From: Streptomyces sp. Ru62
GTDB taxonomy: Bacteria > Actinomycetota > Actinomycetes > Streptomycetales > Streptomycetaceae
Reading direction: 5' to 3'
Assembly: GCF_002920615.1 (NCBI RefSeq)
Contig: NZ_PQSU01000036.1
Span: forward strand, 1 to 64,000
DNA: 64,000 bases
Made by a program: the position numbers and the translations under genes. The notes beneath the pieces are model-generated. The model did not search any database, had not been told where the DNA came from, and saw only the letters and a program-made list of their open reading frames with translations. Below, in pieces: positions 46,322 to 56,914 of this stretch (the stretch's first letter is position 1; each line of letters opens with the position of its first letter).

Positions 46322-49300
46322 TCAGCGCAGGCCGAAGGCCCGGGTGATCGTCTGCGAGACGGTGTTGCCCGCGCTGTCCCGGGCGCCGACCCGGAGGGTG
46401 ACGAAGTCGGCGGACCGCGGCGCGCGCAGGTTCGTCCGCCATCCGTCGTCGCGTCGGCTCAGGTCGGTCCGCTGCCAGGTCGCACCGTCGTCGTACGACA
46501 CCTCGACGGTCGGTTTCCCGATGGTGGTGGTGGTGCCTGGCAGGTGCGAGGCGGTCACCGTCAGGCCGGCGTGCCGGTCGGCACGGCCGGACTTGTCGGT
46601 GTCCACGCCGTAGTCGAGCTGGATGAGCGGCAGGGACACCACCGCATCGCTGCCGGTGACCGCGGAGGTGAAGTCCCACTCGGTCAGCGTGTGCGTCGAG
46701 TACGGGTTGGCCCAGGTGCCGCGGTCGTTGTCGAGGACCAGCCGGTAGGGCAGGCGCTCGGCGCCGAGGCCGGGAACCTGAAGGTACTCGGCGTTGCCCC
46801 AGTCGAGCTGCTGGTCGCCCTGGTAGAGCGACATCCAGTCCTTGACGTCGAAGTTCGCGCCGGCCTCGCCGACGTGGCCGGACCCCGAGTCACCCCAGCC
46901 GGGCGCGGTGATGTACATGGTGTCGAGGTAGCGCACCGGCTGGTAGTTGATCGGCCCCATGCGGGGCCGCTGGATCGGGCCGAACCAGCTGACCTTGCCG
47001 GTCCTGCGCGCCGGGTAGGTCAGCGGCTCGATCGAGTGCTGCCCGGTCTCGCCCTGGATGAAGGCGTCGTCCAGCCACGTGGTGCCGGCGGTGACCCAGT
47101 CGGTGCGCTCGCCCTGGGCAGGCGCGGTGAGCTGGTTGCCGACGGCCCAGCCGCGCCAGACGTCCGGGCGGAACTCCATCGCCTTGCCCTGCCGGTAGTT
47201 CCGGAAGGAGACGTCCACCCGGCTGAGATCCCTGGACTCCTCACGCCAGGTCGGGTCCGCCGGAACGGCACCCGTCCAGTGGTGCACGACGTCGTAGACG
47301 TAGTCGGTCGTGGGGTGCGAGGTGACCTTCAGCGAGACCGTGCCGTGCCGGAGTCGGCCGAGCAGGTCGGCGCCCTGGTCGGCGTTGAGCGTCGCCACCG
47401 TCACCGGGGCCGGGCTCTCCGGGCTCCAGGGGTTCTCGTCCCAGGGCTCCATGCGGCCGACGCCGTCGTTGACGACCAGCAGCAGCCGCGCGCCGGCGGC
47501 CGCGGCGACCTCCGCCTGGGCCTTGATCCCTGCCGTGCCGGCGCCGCGCACCACGACGGCCTTGCCGCGCACGTTCTGCCGCGCGAGCTCCTCGGCCGTG
47601 CCGTCACCGGCGAAGACCGCCGTCAGGTTCCGGGTACCGGCGGGCAACGGCGTGGCAGCGCGCTTGACCAGCGGGTCGTTGAAGGTCGTCGACTTCGTGC
47701 TCACAGTCAGCGCAGGCTGTTCGAGGCGGAAGCGGGCGCCGGTCTCGAACTCGCCGTCGGTGACCTTCTTGTCGGTCGGGAGCGCCCAGATGCTGTCGTA
47801 CGACGAGTCCGGCAGCATCGACGTCTCCACCAGGCTGTCGGTGAAGGACCGGTGGGCATCCAGGCGCGGCGCGACGGCGGTGGTCTGCTGCGGCACGCGC
47901 GCCAGGATCCGGCGTGCCTTGCGGCCGTCCAGGGTGACGGTACGGTCCTGGTCCAGCTTCACGTCGTTGAAGGCGAGCAGCACCATGCCGCGTGAGTGCG
48001 GGCCTTCGGCGCCCTGCACGTCACCGGTGAGCCAGCCGCTGTAGCTGCCGACGGGCAGCCGCGCCGTGCCAGTGCCGGACGCGTCGAGGTCCATCACCGT
48101 GAAGAGGTGCTCGGCGGTCAGGACGACCCGGCCCTCCAGCGGCTTGCCCGAACGGTCCTTGGCGATCACGGTCAGATTCTGCCGCTGGCCCTCGCGGGCG
48201 GCGCCGATCAGGGTCCGGGCGCGGACCGTGCCGGCGCCGTCCGTACCGGTGATCATGGCGCTGACCGACTGGTCGCCCGCCAGCTTGTCCAGAGCCGCGG
48301 TCAGCCTGACCGCGGCGGTGCCGTGCGCGGGCACGGTGACATGGTCCTCGGAGAGGCTGAACAACCCGGCCGGGACGGTGCCGTCGACCGCCAGGCTGAG
48401 GCTGGCCGGGGCGTCGCCGACGTTGGTGTACGTCACCGTCTGGACGTCAGTCTCTCCGGGCTTCGGGGGCCACGTGTGGAAGCCGGAGTAGGCGGTCGTG
48501 GTGGCGAAGACCGTGGTGTGCACGGCCGCCAGCGCGTCGAGTCGGCCGGCGCCCGCCTGGTACGGGGTGTACGCCGTGGTTGCCTTGGCGCTGCTGACCA
48601 GCGCCTCCTTGAGCTGGGTGCCCGTCCAGTCGGGGTGCTTGGAGGCGAGGAGCGCGGCGGCACCGGCGACGTGCGGTGTCGCCATCGACGTGCCGCTCAT
48701 CGTGGTGTAGTAGCCGGAGCCGCGCTTGTAGTGCGAGCGCGCCGCGACGATGTCGACGCCGGGCGCGGTGATCTCCGGCTTCAGCCCGCCGTCGCCGTCA
48801 CGCGGGCCCTGGCTGGAGAAGTCGGCGAGCGTGTCGGTGGAGTCGACGGCGCCGACGGTCAGCGCGGAGTCCGCGGCACCGGGGCTGCTGATGGAGTGCG
48901 GGCCGCCGTTGCCCGCCGCGATCACGAACAACGCGCCCGTGTCGTGGCTGAGTTCGTCGACGGCCTGGCTCATCGGGTCGGTCTTGTCGCCGCCGCCGCC
49001 CAGACTCATGCTGATGATCCTGGCCTTCTGGTCACGGGCGGCCCACTCCATGCCCGCGATGATCCAGGATTCCTGACCGCTGCCCTCGGAGTTGAGCACC
49101 TTGCCGACGGCCAGCCGGGCGCCGGAGGCGACACCCCGCTCCTTGCCGCCGGAGGCACTGCCCGTGCCGACGATGGTCGAGGCGACGTGCGTGCCGTGGC
49201 CGTTGTAGTCGGCGATGCCGTCCTCGCCGGGGACGAAACTGGCGCTGTCGGACACCTGCCCGACCAGGTCCGGGTGTTCGGTGTCCGCGCCGCTGTCGAG

Positions 49301-50035
49301 CATCGCGACCTTCACGCCCTGGCCGGTGTCGCCCTCCGCCCACACCTTCTGCGCGCCGATCTGGGCGGTGGAGTCGGCCAGGTCGGCCTTTACCTTGCCG
49401 TCGAGCCACACGTGGGCGACGCCGCCCGCGAAGGACGGCTTCGCGGACCGGGCCGCCGCGCCGGAACCCCCGGTGAGCGAGGACCAGAACTCCGGTGCCT
49501 GCTTGTGGTTCTGGGCGAGGGCCGCGCCCTGGATGCTGTCCAGGCGGCGGACGTCGGTCGAGCCGGCCATCTTCGTCCGGGTGCGGGCCTTGGCGGCAGC
49601 TCCGGTGTAGCGCACGATCAGCGGCAGCCGGGAGCTGTGCGCGTCGTCATAGCCCTCGGTGATCAGCCGCGTCACGTTGAAGAGCTGTTTGTCGAGTTTG
49701 CCGGCGCTCACGTACGGCAGGGCGGCGTCGGGGTAGACATATGTGGCGCCGTCCACGACAACGCGGTGGAAGCCGGTGGTGGCTCCGCCAGCGGCCTGGA
49801 AGGAGCGCACGACGGTGCCGTCGGCGGCGGTCCCGATGGTGACCTTGTCACCCGTGATCAGGGTGACGGTGTGCGTGCCGGCATCGCCGGGGGTTTGGTG
49901 TCCGGCGTCCTTGTGCGACACCTCGCCGGCGGCGTACGCGGACGCAGCGGCAGTCGCCGGTATGAGGCCGAGTGTGAGCGCGGCCGCCACGGCGAGGGCG
50001 ATCGGCCCGGGCCGGGGGATGGGAACCTTGGGCAA
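46322..50035 (-). CDS. Very large secreted subtilisin-like (S8) serine protease
   Basis: ATG 50035 (MPKVPIPRPGPIALAVAAAL); 1237 residues. Signal peptide 1-36, a pro-region, then the S8 catalytic domain (about 235-500): Asp247 in MLDSGADTEHPDL, His280 in YNGHGTHVAS, oxyanion Asn376 in AAGNGG, Ser450 in GTSMATPHVAG. Then Fn3-like beta regions and a possible protease-associated insert (near 840-930, NVRGKAVVVRGAG), ending in a beta-rich C-terminal domain (SYDDGATWQRTDLSRRDDGW). It has no anchor, so it is released. This architecture is common in Streptomyces large subtilases. Specificity unknown. The gene is complete. Confidence 0.93.
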   Translation of the reverse strand: MPKVPIPRPGPIALAVAAALTLGLIPATAAASAYAAGEVSHKDAGHQTPGDAGTHTVTLITGDKVTIGTAADGTVVRSFQAAGGATTGFHRVVVDGATYVYPDAALPYVSAGKLDKQLFNVTRLITEGYDDAHSSRLPLIVRYTGAAAKARTRTKMAGSTDVRRLDSIQGAALAQNHKQAPEFWSSLTGGSGAAARSAKPSFAGGVAHVWLDGKVKADLADSTAQIGAQKVWAEGDTGQGVKVAMLDSGADTEHPDLVGQVSDSASFVPGEDGIADYNGHGTHVASTIVGTGSASGGKERGVASGARLAVGKVLNSEGSGQESWIIAGMEWAARDQKARIISMSLGGGGDKTDPMSQAVDELSHDTGALFVIAAGNGGPHSISSPGAADSALTVGAVDSTDTLADFSSQGPRDGDGGLKPEITAPGVDIVAARSHYKRGSGYYTTMSGTSMATPHVAGAAALLASKHPDWTGTQLKEALVSSAKATTAYTPYQAGAGRLDALAAVHTTVFATTTAYSGFHTWPPKPGETDVQTVTYTNVGDAPASLSLAVDGTVPAGLFSLSEDHVTVPAHGTAAVRLTAALDKLAGDQSVSAMITGTDGAGTVRARTLIGAAREGQRQNLTVIAKDRSGKPLEGRVVLTAEHLFTVMDLDASGTGTARLPVGSYSGWLTGDVQGAEGPHSRGMVLLAFNDVKLDQDRTVTLDGRKARRILARVPQQTTAVAPRLDAHRSFTDSLVETSMLPDSSYDSIWALPTDKKVTDGEFETGARFRLEQPALTVSTKSTTFNDPLVKRAATPLPAGTRNLTAVFAGDGTAEELARQNVRGKAVVVRGAGTAGIKAQAEVAAAAGARLLLVVNDGVGRMEPWDENPWSPESPAPVTVATLNADQGADLLGRLRHGTVSLKVTSHPTTDYVYDVVHHWTGAVPADPTWREESRDLSRVDVSFRNYRQGKAMEFRPDVWRGWAVGNQLTAPAQGERTDWVTAGTTWLDDAFIQGETGQHSIEPLTYPARRTGKVSWFGPIQRPRMGPINYQPVRYLDTMYITAPGWGDSGSGHVGEAGANFDVKDWMSLYQGDQQLDWGNAEYLQVPGLGAERLPYRLVLDNDRGTWANPYSTHTLTEWDFTSAVTGSDAVVSLPLIQLDYGVDTDKSGRADRHAGLTVTASHLPGTTTTIGKPTVEVSYDDGATWQRTDLSRRDDGWRTNLRAPRSADFVTLRVGARDSAGNTVSQTITRAFGLR

Positions 50036-50447
50036 AGAAGACTCCTGAGACGCGGCGAAGAGCGAAAGATCACTGGATCCTGTGGCCTCCCCCGCCGTCG
50101 TTCAAGGGGTCGCACATGTCGCTCTTGCGCCGTGGCACAGTTGCGCCGCGAGCAGGCGGCGTCGCCGGCCACCGCGCGTCCGGGGGACGGCGGCGGACCG
50201 CCCCATGAATTCGGCGTAGGGACGGAGCAACGGGCCTGTGGGGCATCCCAGCTCGGCGGCTTGGCGCATGCCCTCCGCCGGGGCGGACGCCAGGTGCGGC
50301 GAGCCCGCGCTCTCACGTCGGCAGGGAGCGAGTATCCGTCGAATCCGTGTCGAAGTCCGCTTACGGGGCGCCCAGTTGCGGAATCGGTGCAGGTGTTCAA
50401 CCTGTGGACGACGCTCTACTCGCAACACGCCTTCTCACAGCGGCTAC
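50036..50447. other. Upstream region of the subtilase
   Basis: Contains the 5' region and promoter for the minus-strand subtilase and the left flank of the IS element. No gene supported. Confidence 0.35.
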
Positions 50448-51494
50448 CGAGCTCGTGAACGGTAGGCGGTGGGGCGTAATGTGCCTCGGTGGGACCTGGC
50501 GTTTCACATTGTTCGTGCCGGGGCCAGGTCGGCGGTCTGCTGGTGGGACAGCAGGGCGGCGACGGCTTGCACGGTGTCGCTGATGTGCTCGCGGCGGCCG
50601 AGGTGGCGGGCCAGCGCCCGCCAGTACTTCAGGTGCGCGATGCCGTGCTCGACGCGGATGCGCCGCGAGGAGTGCGCCTTGCGCTGTCGCTCGTGCATCT
50701 CCTCGTACCAGTCCGGGGCGTTCTTCTTGAACTTGCGGTGCGGTGGCGTCACGACACACCCGCCAGTCTGTGCACCCAGGCCCTGGTAGCCGGCATCAGC
50801 GAGAATCTCCACGGCCGGACCGCCCGCCAGGAACCTGACCAGCCCTAACTGGCGGGCATGGGTGATGTCCGCGCAGCTGCCGTGCTGGGTCGGGCTGCAG
50901 AAGAGCACCCGGCCGTCGCCGCCCGTGACGACCATGGTCTTGACCGCGTTCTGCTTGCTCTTGCCGGAGATGACCTTGCCCCGTTTGTGCGTCCGGCTGC
51001 CGGCCTCCGGACCCGGATCTCAGTTCCGTCGATGACACCGGTCTTCCCGCTGGCGCCGAGATGGTCGACGACCTCGGCGAGGGTCCGCAGCCGCACTCCG
51101 AGGCTGATGGTGCACCCTCGCTCGGCGAGCAGGGGCCGCACTTCGCCGACGACACGGGTGATGGTGGAGCGGTCCACGCCGAACCAGCAGGCCAGTACGT
51201 CGTGCGTGGTGGCGTGGCGGAGATGCACGAGGGTGGCGAGGAGCCGGTCGACGAACACCAGCTGGTGCTTCGCTCCCGCGCCCAGCCCGCTTCCGTGGCC
51301 TGGACGCAAGCTTGGCCTGGTGCCGGGCGTGCCACAACGGGCCTACCGCTGCGACGAGTTCAGCGATCACCTCAGCCGACAGGCCCGTGCTCCTCCGGTC
51401 GCTGACGATCGCTGCACGAGACGGGTTCCCCACCACACGACCATGATCGACGATCAGGCGCTCGACGTCTCACCGCCTACCGTGCACGAGCTCG
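50448..51494 (-). mobile_element. IS5-family insertion sequence (frameshifted transposase)
   Basis: About 1047 bp. The ends CGAGCTCGTGAACGGTAGGC and (complement) CGAGCTCGTGCACGGTAGGC are inverted repeats of about 28 bp with few differences. Target duplication is not clear. Confidence 0.7.
50504..51436 (-). pseudogene. IS5-family transposase, two frameshifts
   Basis: N-terminus in one frame (RRSTGLSAEVIAELVAAVGP, LWHARHQAKLASRPRKRA), middle in a second (LVFVDRLLATLVHLRHATTH, HLGASGKTGVIDGTEIRVRR), end in a third (MVVTGGDGRVLFCSPTQHGS, AEILADAGYQGLGAQTGG-type block, HSSRRIRVEHGIAHLKYWRA). The DDE residues are visible in pieces: D of IDGTE, D of LADAGYQ, E of RVEHG. The copy is inactive. Confidence 0.8.
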
Positions 51495-52245
51495 TTAGGG
51501 ATGACCCGGGCCATCGGGCACCGGATGCCTGCCTTTGGCGGCAGGGCGCCGCAGGACGAGCGCAGTCGCCGAGTTCGACCTTGTGGAGGGGCGTCCAGGG
51601 AGCTCTGTCCGTGCGAGGAGGTAGACGATGACGCCGATGTCGATCCCGACCGGATGGCGACCGGTCCCGGCGGCGGTGGTCACCTGCCACGGCGCCGTCA
51701 CCAGGTCGGCGCCCTCGGCACGGGCCATGGCGTCCAGGGTCCATGGCCGGTCAGGCGGGTGGTGACTCCGAGGACGACGACTCGTTTCGCAGCGGCTTCT
51801 GACCTGGGCCTCTGCCGGATGACCGGTGACCATGGCGTCGAAAGGGGCGAATAGTCGCCAATTCGTGATCGCGTCATGCGCACATGCGGACGGATGGCGG
51901 GCAACCGCGCCGATGGCGTGGCAGCGAGCGTGAATTCACGTCTGGTTCACGCTGCGTCCCCTTGCGTGTAGCGGTAGGTCGAGAGGCGGGCGGAGACTTG
52001 CGCCGGCCGACGGGACGGGCAGCAATCCACCGATCCGGAAGGCGAATTCGGGATTCCGGCATGGCGGGATCTCTTCGCCGCGCGGCAGGGGAGAGGGTCG
52101 TAGATCGTTTCGGACTCGGGGCCTCGCTTATGGTTTCAGCACAGACGATCCGCACGCATGAACGAATTCGTGCGGTCGCTGAAGAAGTGTCATTTCCCCC
52201 GGCATTCACCGCCGCATGTGACACCACCTGACGGCCTGACCAACC
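51495..52245. other. Spacer with a possible remnant
   Basis: Minus-strand text at about 51510-51800 (LDAMARAEGADLVTAPWQVT, GTGRHPVGIDIGVIVYLLAR) looks protein-like but is unnamed. The right part (51850-52245) is less GC-rich than its neighbours and probably carries the promoter of the protease at 52246. Confidence 0.35.
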
Positions 52246-54459
52246 GTGAGAGGTACGAATACATTGCGTTCCCGTGTAAGACGCCCAAGATGGAGATCAA
52301 GCGTGCTGGGCCTGGCCACGGCAGTGGTCCTGCTGACCGCACCCGCTGTGTCGGCCGCGCCCACGGCCTCTCCGTCGCCGTCCCCGGCGCGCACCGGCGC
52401 CGACACCCCCACGCCGGCGCGGACCCAGGGGGAGAGGGGCCCCACACCGTCGCCGGCGCGTACCGAGGCCGGCACACCACCGGCCTCTCCGAAGCAGCCC
52501 GGCCCGCGAGCACCGTCGCCCTCGGCCCCGGCGACCGAGCCGACGGACACGCCCAAGCCGCCGGAGGAGCCGCTGAAGGCGACACCGGAGGAGATCGCCG
52601 AGGCCAAGGCCGCGGAGGCGTACTGGACGCCTGAGCGCATCGCCAACGCTGTGCCGGTCGACATCGGCAAGGACGGGGCGGGCGCCGACGGCGGCGATCC
52701 CGAACATCCGCCGACAGGGAGCGGGATGACGCGCATGGCGTCCCACCCCGACACACGAGGCGTGGCGACCGCGGGAGTCTTCCTCATCAACAGCGACGAC
52801 GACCCGCAGTCCGATCCGGGCAACCGCGACCAGTTCTGCTCCGCGTCCTCCGTGACCTCGCCGACCAAGTCGCTCGTCATCACGGCGGCCCACTGCCTGA
52901 ACGACAACGACCGGTTCAGGTCCCTCGCCTTCGCCCCCGGCTGGAAGCCGGATCCCGCCCACCCGAACCGCGGCATCGCCCCCTACGGCATCTTCCCCAT
53001 CAAGAAGGGCAAGATCTGGATCGACGGCCGCTACCTGGCCCAGGGTCCCGCCAAGGCCGACGACCTGGACTTCGCGATCCTGCGCAGCGGACCGAACTCC
53101 AAGGGCCAGTTCCTGGAGAACGCCACGGGCATGGGCAACGAGCTCACCACCCTGCACTCCGCGCAGCTCGCCCAGCACAACGTCACCCTCATAGGGTTCC
53201 CGGGCAACGCGAAGGCGCCCTTGGTGTGCCCTTCGACCAACACCAAGGCGTTCGACGGCCGCTTCCTCGAAATCGCCTGCGACGGCTTCGCCCCCGGCGT
53301 GTCCGGCGGCCCCTTCCTGCGCGACTTCGACGGAAAACGCGGCGACATCATCGGTGTCATCGGCGGTTACAAAACCGGCGGCACCAAAGACGACGTCTCC
53401 TACTCCTCCCAGTTCGACGCCGACGTCGTGCGCCTGTACAACCAGGCGGTCAACGACTACGCACCCGACACCCCCAAGGGCATGGACGGCATGGGAGACG
53501 CCGAACTGTGGCGGCACGCCGTCGGAGCCGCCTCCGGGACGTTCCACACCGAGTCGCAGAAGTTCGGCGACTCCGACCTGATCGTCACGTGGACCGACGG
53601 CGAGGTGACCCTCTATCCCGGCGACCAGAACCAGGGTTTCTACACCGGGTGCAAGGCCGGCCAGCCGTGTGAGGTGCAACTGGCGAAGCCCAACGACATG
53701 TGGAGCAAGTACGCCGACGTGATCACCGCCGGAGACTACACCGGCTCCAACGCCTACGACCTGCTGGTGAAATGGGTCGACGGCGAAGTGACCATCTACA
53801 AGGACATCGACCAGAACACCAAGCTGCCCACGTCGACGAGCCAGCACCCGGCCAACGAGATACAGATCGCCCCGGCCGGATCGATCTGGAAACACGCCAA
53901 GGGCGTCGCGACGGGCAAGTACGGCGGCAACAAGTGGCCCGACGACCTCGTGGTCCGCTGGGTCGACGGTGAGGTCACCAAGTACGTCAACGTCGACGGC
54001 GGAGGCTTCCACGCGGAGACCCAACTGCTCGCCAAGAACAAGCTCTGGGCCGACCACGCCGACCTCATCACCGGCGGCGACTTCGACGGCTCGACCGGCG
54101 ACGCCAACCACGACCTGTTCGTGAAGTGGTCCGACGGTGAACTCACCGTCTACCAGGACGTCGCCACCCGGGGCCTGGGCGGCGAGTCCCAGCTGAAGGC
54201 GAAGAACGGCACCTGGGAGCATGCCCGTGTCGTCGCGGCAGGCGAGTTCGGCGCGAACGAGTGGGAGGATGACTTGTTCGTACGCTGGTCGGACGGCGAG
54301 GTGACGATCTACGGCAACACCCAGGCCGACGTACTCGGCCGCGAGTACATGCTCGTCCCGCCGCCCACCGCGCGCGCCGCTGCGGGCATCCGGCGCTCGG
54401 ACGATCCCTGTGCCCGGGTCTGCGGCCCCGAGCTGTACCGCCGCTCCATCCGCCGGTAA
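52246..54459 (+). CDS. Secreted trypsin-like protease with five-repeat C-terminal domain
   Basis: GTG 52246 (weak ribosome site). 737 residues. Signal peptide to about TAPAVSAAP, then a Pro/Ser/Thr-rich linker (40-110) and a short helical pro-region. Chymotrypsin-fold domain (about 165-405): His216 in ITAAHC, Asp275 in DDLDFAI, Ser353 in GVSGGPF. The last ~300 residues hold five spaced repeats with the core D/D-L-x-V-x-W-x-D-G-E-V/L-T-x-Y (starting near 444, 503, 565, 622, 675; e.g. DDLVVRWVDGEVTKY). Each repeat also has a preceding acidic GDYTGSN-type turn, suggesting an FG-GAP/beta-propeller-like binding domain. A lipoprotein gene follows after 75 bp. Confidence 0.9.
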   Translation: MRGTNTLRSRVRRPRWRSSVLGLATAVVLLTAPAVSAAPTASPSPSPARTGADTPTPARTQGERGPTPSPARTEAGTPPASPKQPGPRAPSPSAPATEPTDTPKPPEEPLKATPEEIAEAKAAEAYWTPERIANAVPVDIGKDGAGADGGDPEHPPTGSGMTRMASHPDTRGVATAGVFLINSDDDPQSDPGNRDQFCSASSVTSPTKSLVITAAHCLNDNDRFRSLAFAPGWKPDPAHPNRGIAPYGIFPIKKGKIWIDGRYLAQGPAKADDLDFAILRSGPNSKGQFLENATGMGNELTTLHSAQLAQHNVTLIGFPGNAKAPLVCPSTNTKAFDGRFLEIACDGFAPGVSGGPFLRDFDGKRGDIIGVIGGYKTGGTKDDVSYSSQFDADVVRLYNQAVNDYAPDTPKGMDGMGDAELWRHAVGAASGTFHTESQKFGDSDLIVTWTDGEVTLYPGDQNQGFYTGCKAGQPCEVQLAKPNDMWSKYADVITAGDYTGSNAYDLLVKWVDGEVTIYKDIDQNTKLPTSTSQHPANEIQIAPAGSIWKHAKGVATGKYGGNKWPDDLVVRWVDGEVTKYVNVDGGGFHAETQLLAKNKLWADHADLITGGDFDGSTGDANHDLFVKWSDGELTVYQDVATRGLGGESQLKAKNGTWEHARVVAAGEFGANEWEDDLFVRWSDGEVTIYGNTQADVLGREYMLVPPPTARAAAGIRRSDDPCARVCGPELYRRSIRR

Positions 54460-54534
54460 ACCCTGTACGACGTGCCGCCGCGGCCCGCGCCCGAGCCGGG
54501 ACGGGGCGGCACCCACTCCACCGACTGGAGTCCC

Positions 54535-55101
54535 ATGCGTGCACACCAGAGTCTCGGCCTCGCCCTCATCGTCGCCACCACCGCCCTGACGGCCGGCTGC
54601 GCGGAACAGAAGAACCGGGAGACGACGACCGAACCCGGCACCACGGCCTCCTCAAACCCGGCCACCACCGCTCCGGCCCCCTCCTGGGAAGGCAAGGCAC
54701 CCCAGGAAGACGCCATGCGACGCGCCACCCGTGCCCTGAACGCCGTGGAACCCGACGGCGCCTCACGGGTCGACGAGGGGATGGAGAACCTCGTCCGGGG
54801 ACTGGACAAGACCTACACTCCGAAGGAGAACCGGCCCCACACCTTCGACATCGCCTGCCAGGCACCCACCCACCGCACGCTGACGCTGACCCTCTCGCGA
54901 GGTGACGCGGAAAGCGAGTGGGAGGTGACGTGCGGCGACCGCGAGGCCGACCAGTTCAACATCCCCGCCGGCAACCGCTTCACCGCCCGGATCCCCGCCG
55001 CCGGCCGGCATGTCCAGGGATTCATCCAGTGGCGCCTCAACACGGTCGCCCCCGCCGACGTGGAGGGCTGCAAGGACGACATCAGGGGATGCGAGAAGTG
55101 A
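54535..55101 (+). CDS. Putative lipoprotein next to the repeat protease
   Basis: ATG 54535 (MRAHQSLGLALIVATTALTA); the longer frame start at 54472 is rejected. 188 residues with a type II signal peptide and lipobox LTAGC (Cys around residue 21). A Thr/Pro/Ser-rich spacer follows, then a beta-rich domain (TLTLTLSRGDAESEWEVTCG). Same strand as the protease, 75 bp after its stop, so co-transcription is likely. It could hold or activate the protease at the cell surface. Its family is unrecognised. Confidence 0.8.
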   Translation: MRAHQSLGLALIVATTALTAGCAEQKNRETTTEPGTTASSNPATTAPAPSWEGKAPQEDAMRRATRALNAVEPDGASRVDEGMENLVRGLDKTYTPKENRPHTFDIACQAPTHRTLTLTLSRGDAESEWEVTCGDREADQFNIPAGNRFTARIPAAGRHVQGFIQWRLNTVAPADVEGCKDDIRGCEK

Positions 55102-55296
55102 GAGAACGTGCCTGACCGACCGGCACCCGGTCCACCGGGCAGCGGTCCGTCGGCGCCGGTGCCGGACCGGCCTCGCAGCGGCGGCCTGCGCGACACCGCG
55201 AAACCGGAGCGAGAATTCTCAGCTCCATGCCGAGGAGGCCGAGGCGCCCCACCTGCCGGTCACCGCGTCCGGCTCTGGCTGCTGGTATGCAGCCAA

Positions 55297-55941
55297 TCAA
55301 GGCGTGCTGGGCGAGTGCCTGAGCCGCAGGCGCGATGCCGGCGGCAGCGGCGTAGCGGCTTCCGTCTCCGGTGCGGCGCGGAACGCCTCGACGACGTAGG
55401 CGGCGAAGCGGCGGGAGGCCCTGACCCGGTCGTCACGCGGTGTGTCCTTGAGGCCCCGGTGGGCCATGAGCATGAGGATCAGGTCGTCGACGACGAAGCC
55501 GGGGCGCAGTCGGCCGGCCCTCTGGGCCCGGCGGGCCAGTTCGCCGACGGCGCTCAGTGTCTGCTCCTGGTCGGTGGCGAAGTCCATGGCCTCGGGAAAG
55601 GCCGTCACGAAGGCGTCGGCGAACCCCCCGGCTGTGTGCGCGGAGTTCGCAGATCCGCTCGACCAGGTCCTGGAATCCGTGCCACGGGTCCGGGTCCGCG
55701 AGGGCGTCGCGGACGGCGGCATGGCAGGCCCGCCGCTGCTCGGCGAAGGTCTCCGCGATCAGTGCCTGCTTGGTCGGGAAGTGCCGGTACAGCGTGGCGG
55801 GTCCGACGCCTGCGTGCCGGGCGACCTCGCGCAGGGGCGCACTCAGGCCCTCCTCGACGAACACCGCGCGGGCGGCGCCCAGATACGAGCCCGGTTGTCG
55901 CGGACGTCGGAGCGCACGGTCCGAGGCGATCGGTCGGTCAT
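55297..55941 (-). pseudogene. TetR-family regulator, frameshifted
   Basis: Start MTDRSPRTVRSDVRDNRARI at 55941, then the HTH in another frame (VFVEEGLSAPLREVARHAGV, GPATLYRHFPTKQALIAETF), and the C-terminal domain (FVTAFPEAMDFATDQEQTLS, VVDDLILMLMAHRGLK) in a third. Shifts lie near 55880 and 55640. No clear neighbour to regulate. Confidence 0.75.
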
Positions 55942-56486
55942 CGTCTCGTGATGATCTTTTTGGCGCAGCCGCCAGGGCCCGCTCGGCACATGATCGACCA
56001 CGATCCGTCCGGGTACGCCGCAGCGCGGCGTCGAGCACAACTGAGCCGAGCTCCCGCTTGCTGCACATCGCGTCGAAGGCGTCGACTGCCAGCCCTCGTC
56101 CAGCATGTCCAGGAGCTCCAGTGCGACGCTCGACCTGCCCTTACTGGACATGCCGATTGAGGAAGACGATCCGACCGGGTGTCATAGCCGCACGGTCATA
56201 CGATGTCGTGCCGCCGCCGCGTTTCAAGGGATTCTCCAGTGCGCAGTCGTTCCACCTTTGCTCGACGCAGGAATTGCCACCAGCTGCGGCGTCGGCTATG
56301 GGATGAGGTCACTGTGGTCCCCGGCGCCGGCAGGTGGCGACACGCTGGCGTCCAGGAGACGCACCTCCGTCCGACTGCGGAGTGACTGCGCAGGTGACGG
56401 CGAGCGGGCCGCTGTTCGGGACGGCTGTAGATGGCCCGGTTGATCGTGATGCAGTGGTCGCGGCGCGTCGGGGTATACGGCTGCGC
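55942..56486. other. No gene seen
   Basis: Low-quality frames on both strands. The upstream part is slightly protein-like on the minus strand but unnamed. It probably contains the promoter of the small membrane protein. Confidence 0.35.
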
Positions 56487-56780
56487 ATGGCACCGATGAC
56501 CGAACGCCTCATGTTCCTGCGGGCCGTGCGGCAGTTGCACCGCGTCCGCTCCTTCTACGCCGGGGGTGTCCTGTTGTGGGCCGTGTGCGCCGCCTGGACC
56601 GGCTGGCAGGCGCCGGGGAGCCGGCAGATGTGGGCGTGCGTCCTCCTTCTCGCCGTCTTCACCTGCCTCCTCGTCACCGCCGGCCTGTCCCTGAGGCGCC
56701 TCGACGTCCCCGAGACGGGCCGGCCCGCGCATCACGCGGCATCACATGAGGGGGCAAGCCCTCGTCACGCTCACGCCTGA
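56487..56780 (+). CDS. Small two-span membrane protein
   Basis: ATG 56487 (alternative ATG 56496). 97 residues: MTERLMFLRAVRQLHRVRSF is an amphipathic basic head, then two membrane spans (about 25-45 and 55-78) and a His/Ala-rich tail. No known family. It could be a regulator or a subunit. Confidence 0.6.
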   Translation: MAPMTERLMFLRAVRQLHRVRSFYAGGVLLWAVCAAWTGWQAPGSRQMWACVLLLAVFTCLLVTAGLSLRRLDVPETGRPAHHAASHEGASPRHAHA

Positions 56781-56914
56781 CCCGTCACTACCGCCGGCCC
56801 GCCGACTCGGCCCGGGCCGCGCCCGGCGAACCAGCGGTGGTCGGAGGTGGCTTCACGTCTGCGGAGACGGTAACCGGGCATACGGGCTTCACCCCTTCGA
56901 AAGGAGTTCGTCTC

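Noticed and set aside
46316..50458. Long plus-strand frames opposite the subtilase
   Set aside because: They are antisense to a gene with a complete catalytic triad and signal peptide, with very Arg/Gly/Val-rich composition and no credible start.
52297..54546. 749-residue minus-strand frame opposite the repeat protease
   Set aside because: Shadow frame; its repeated phrases come from the plus-strand repeats.
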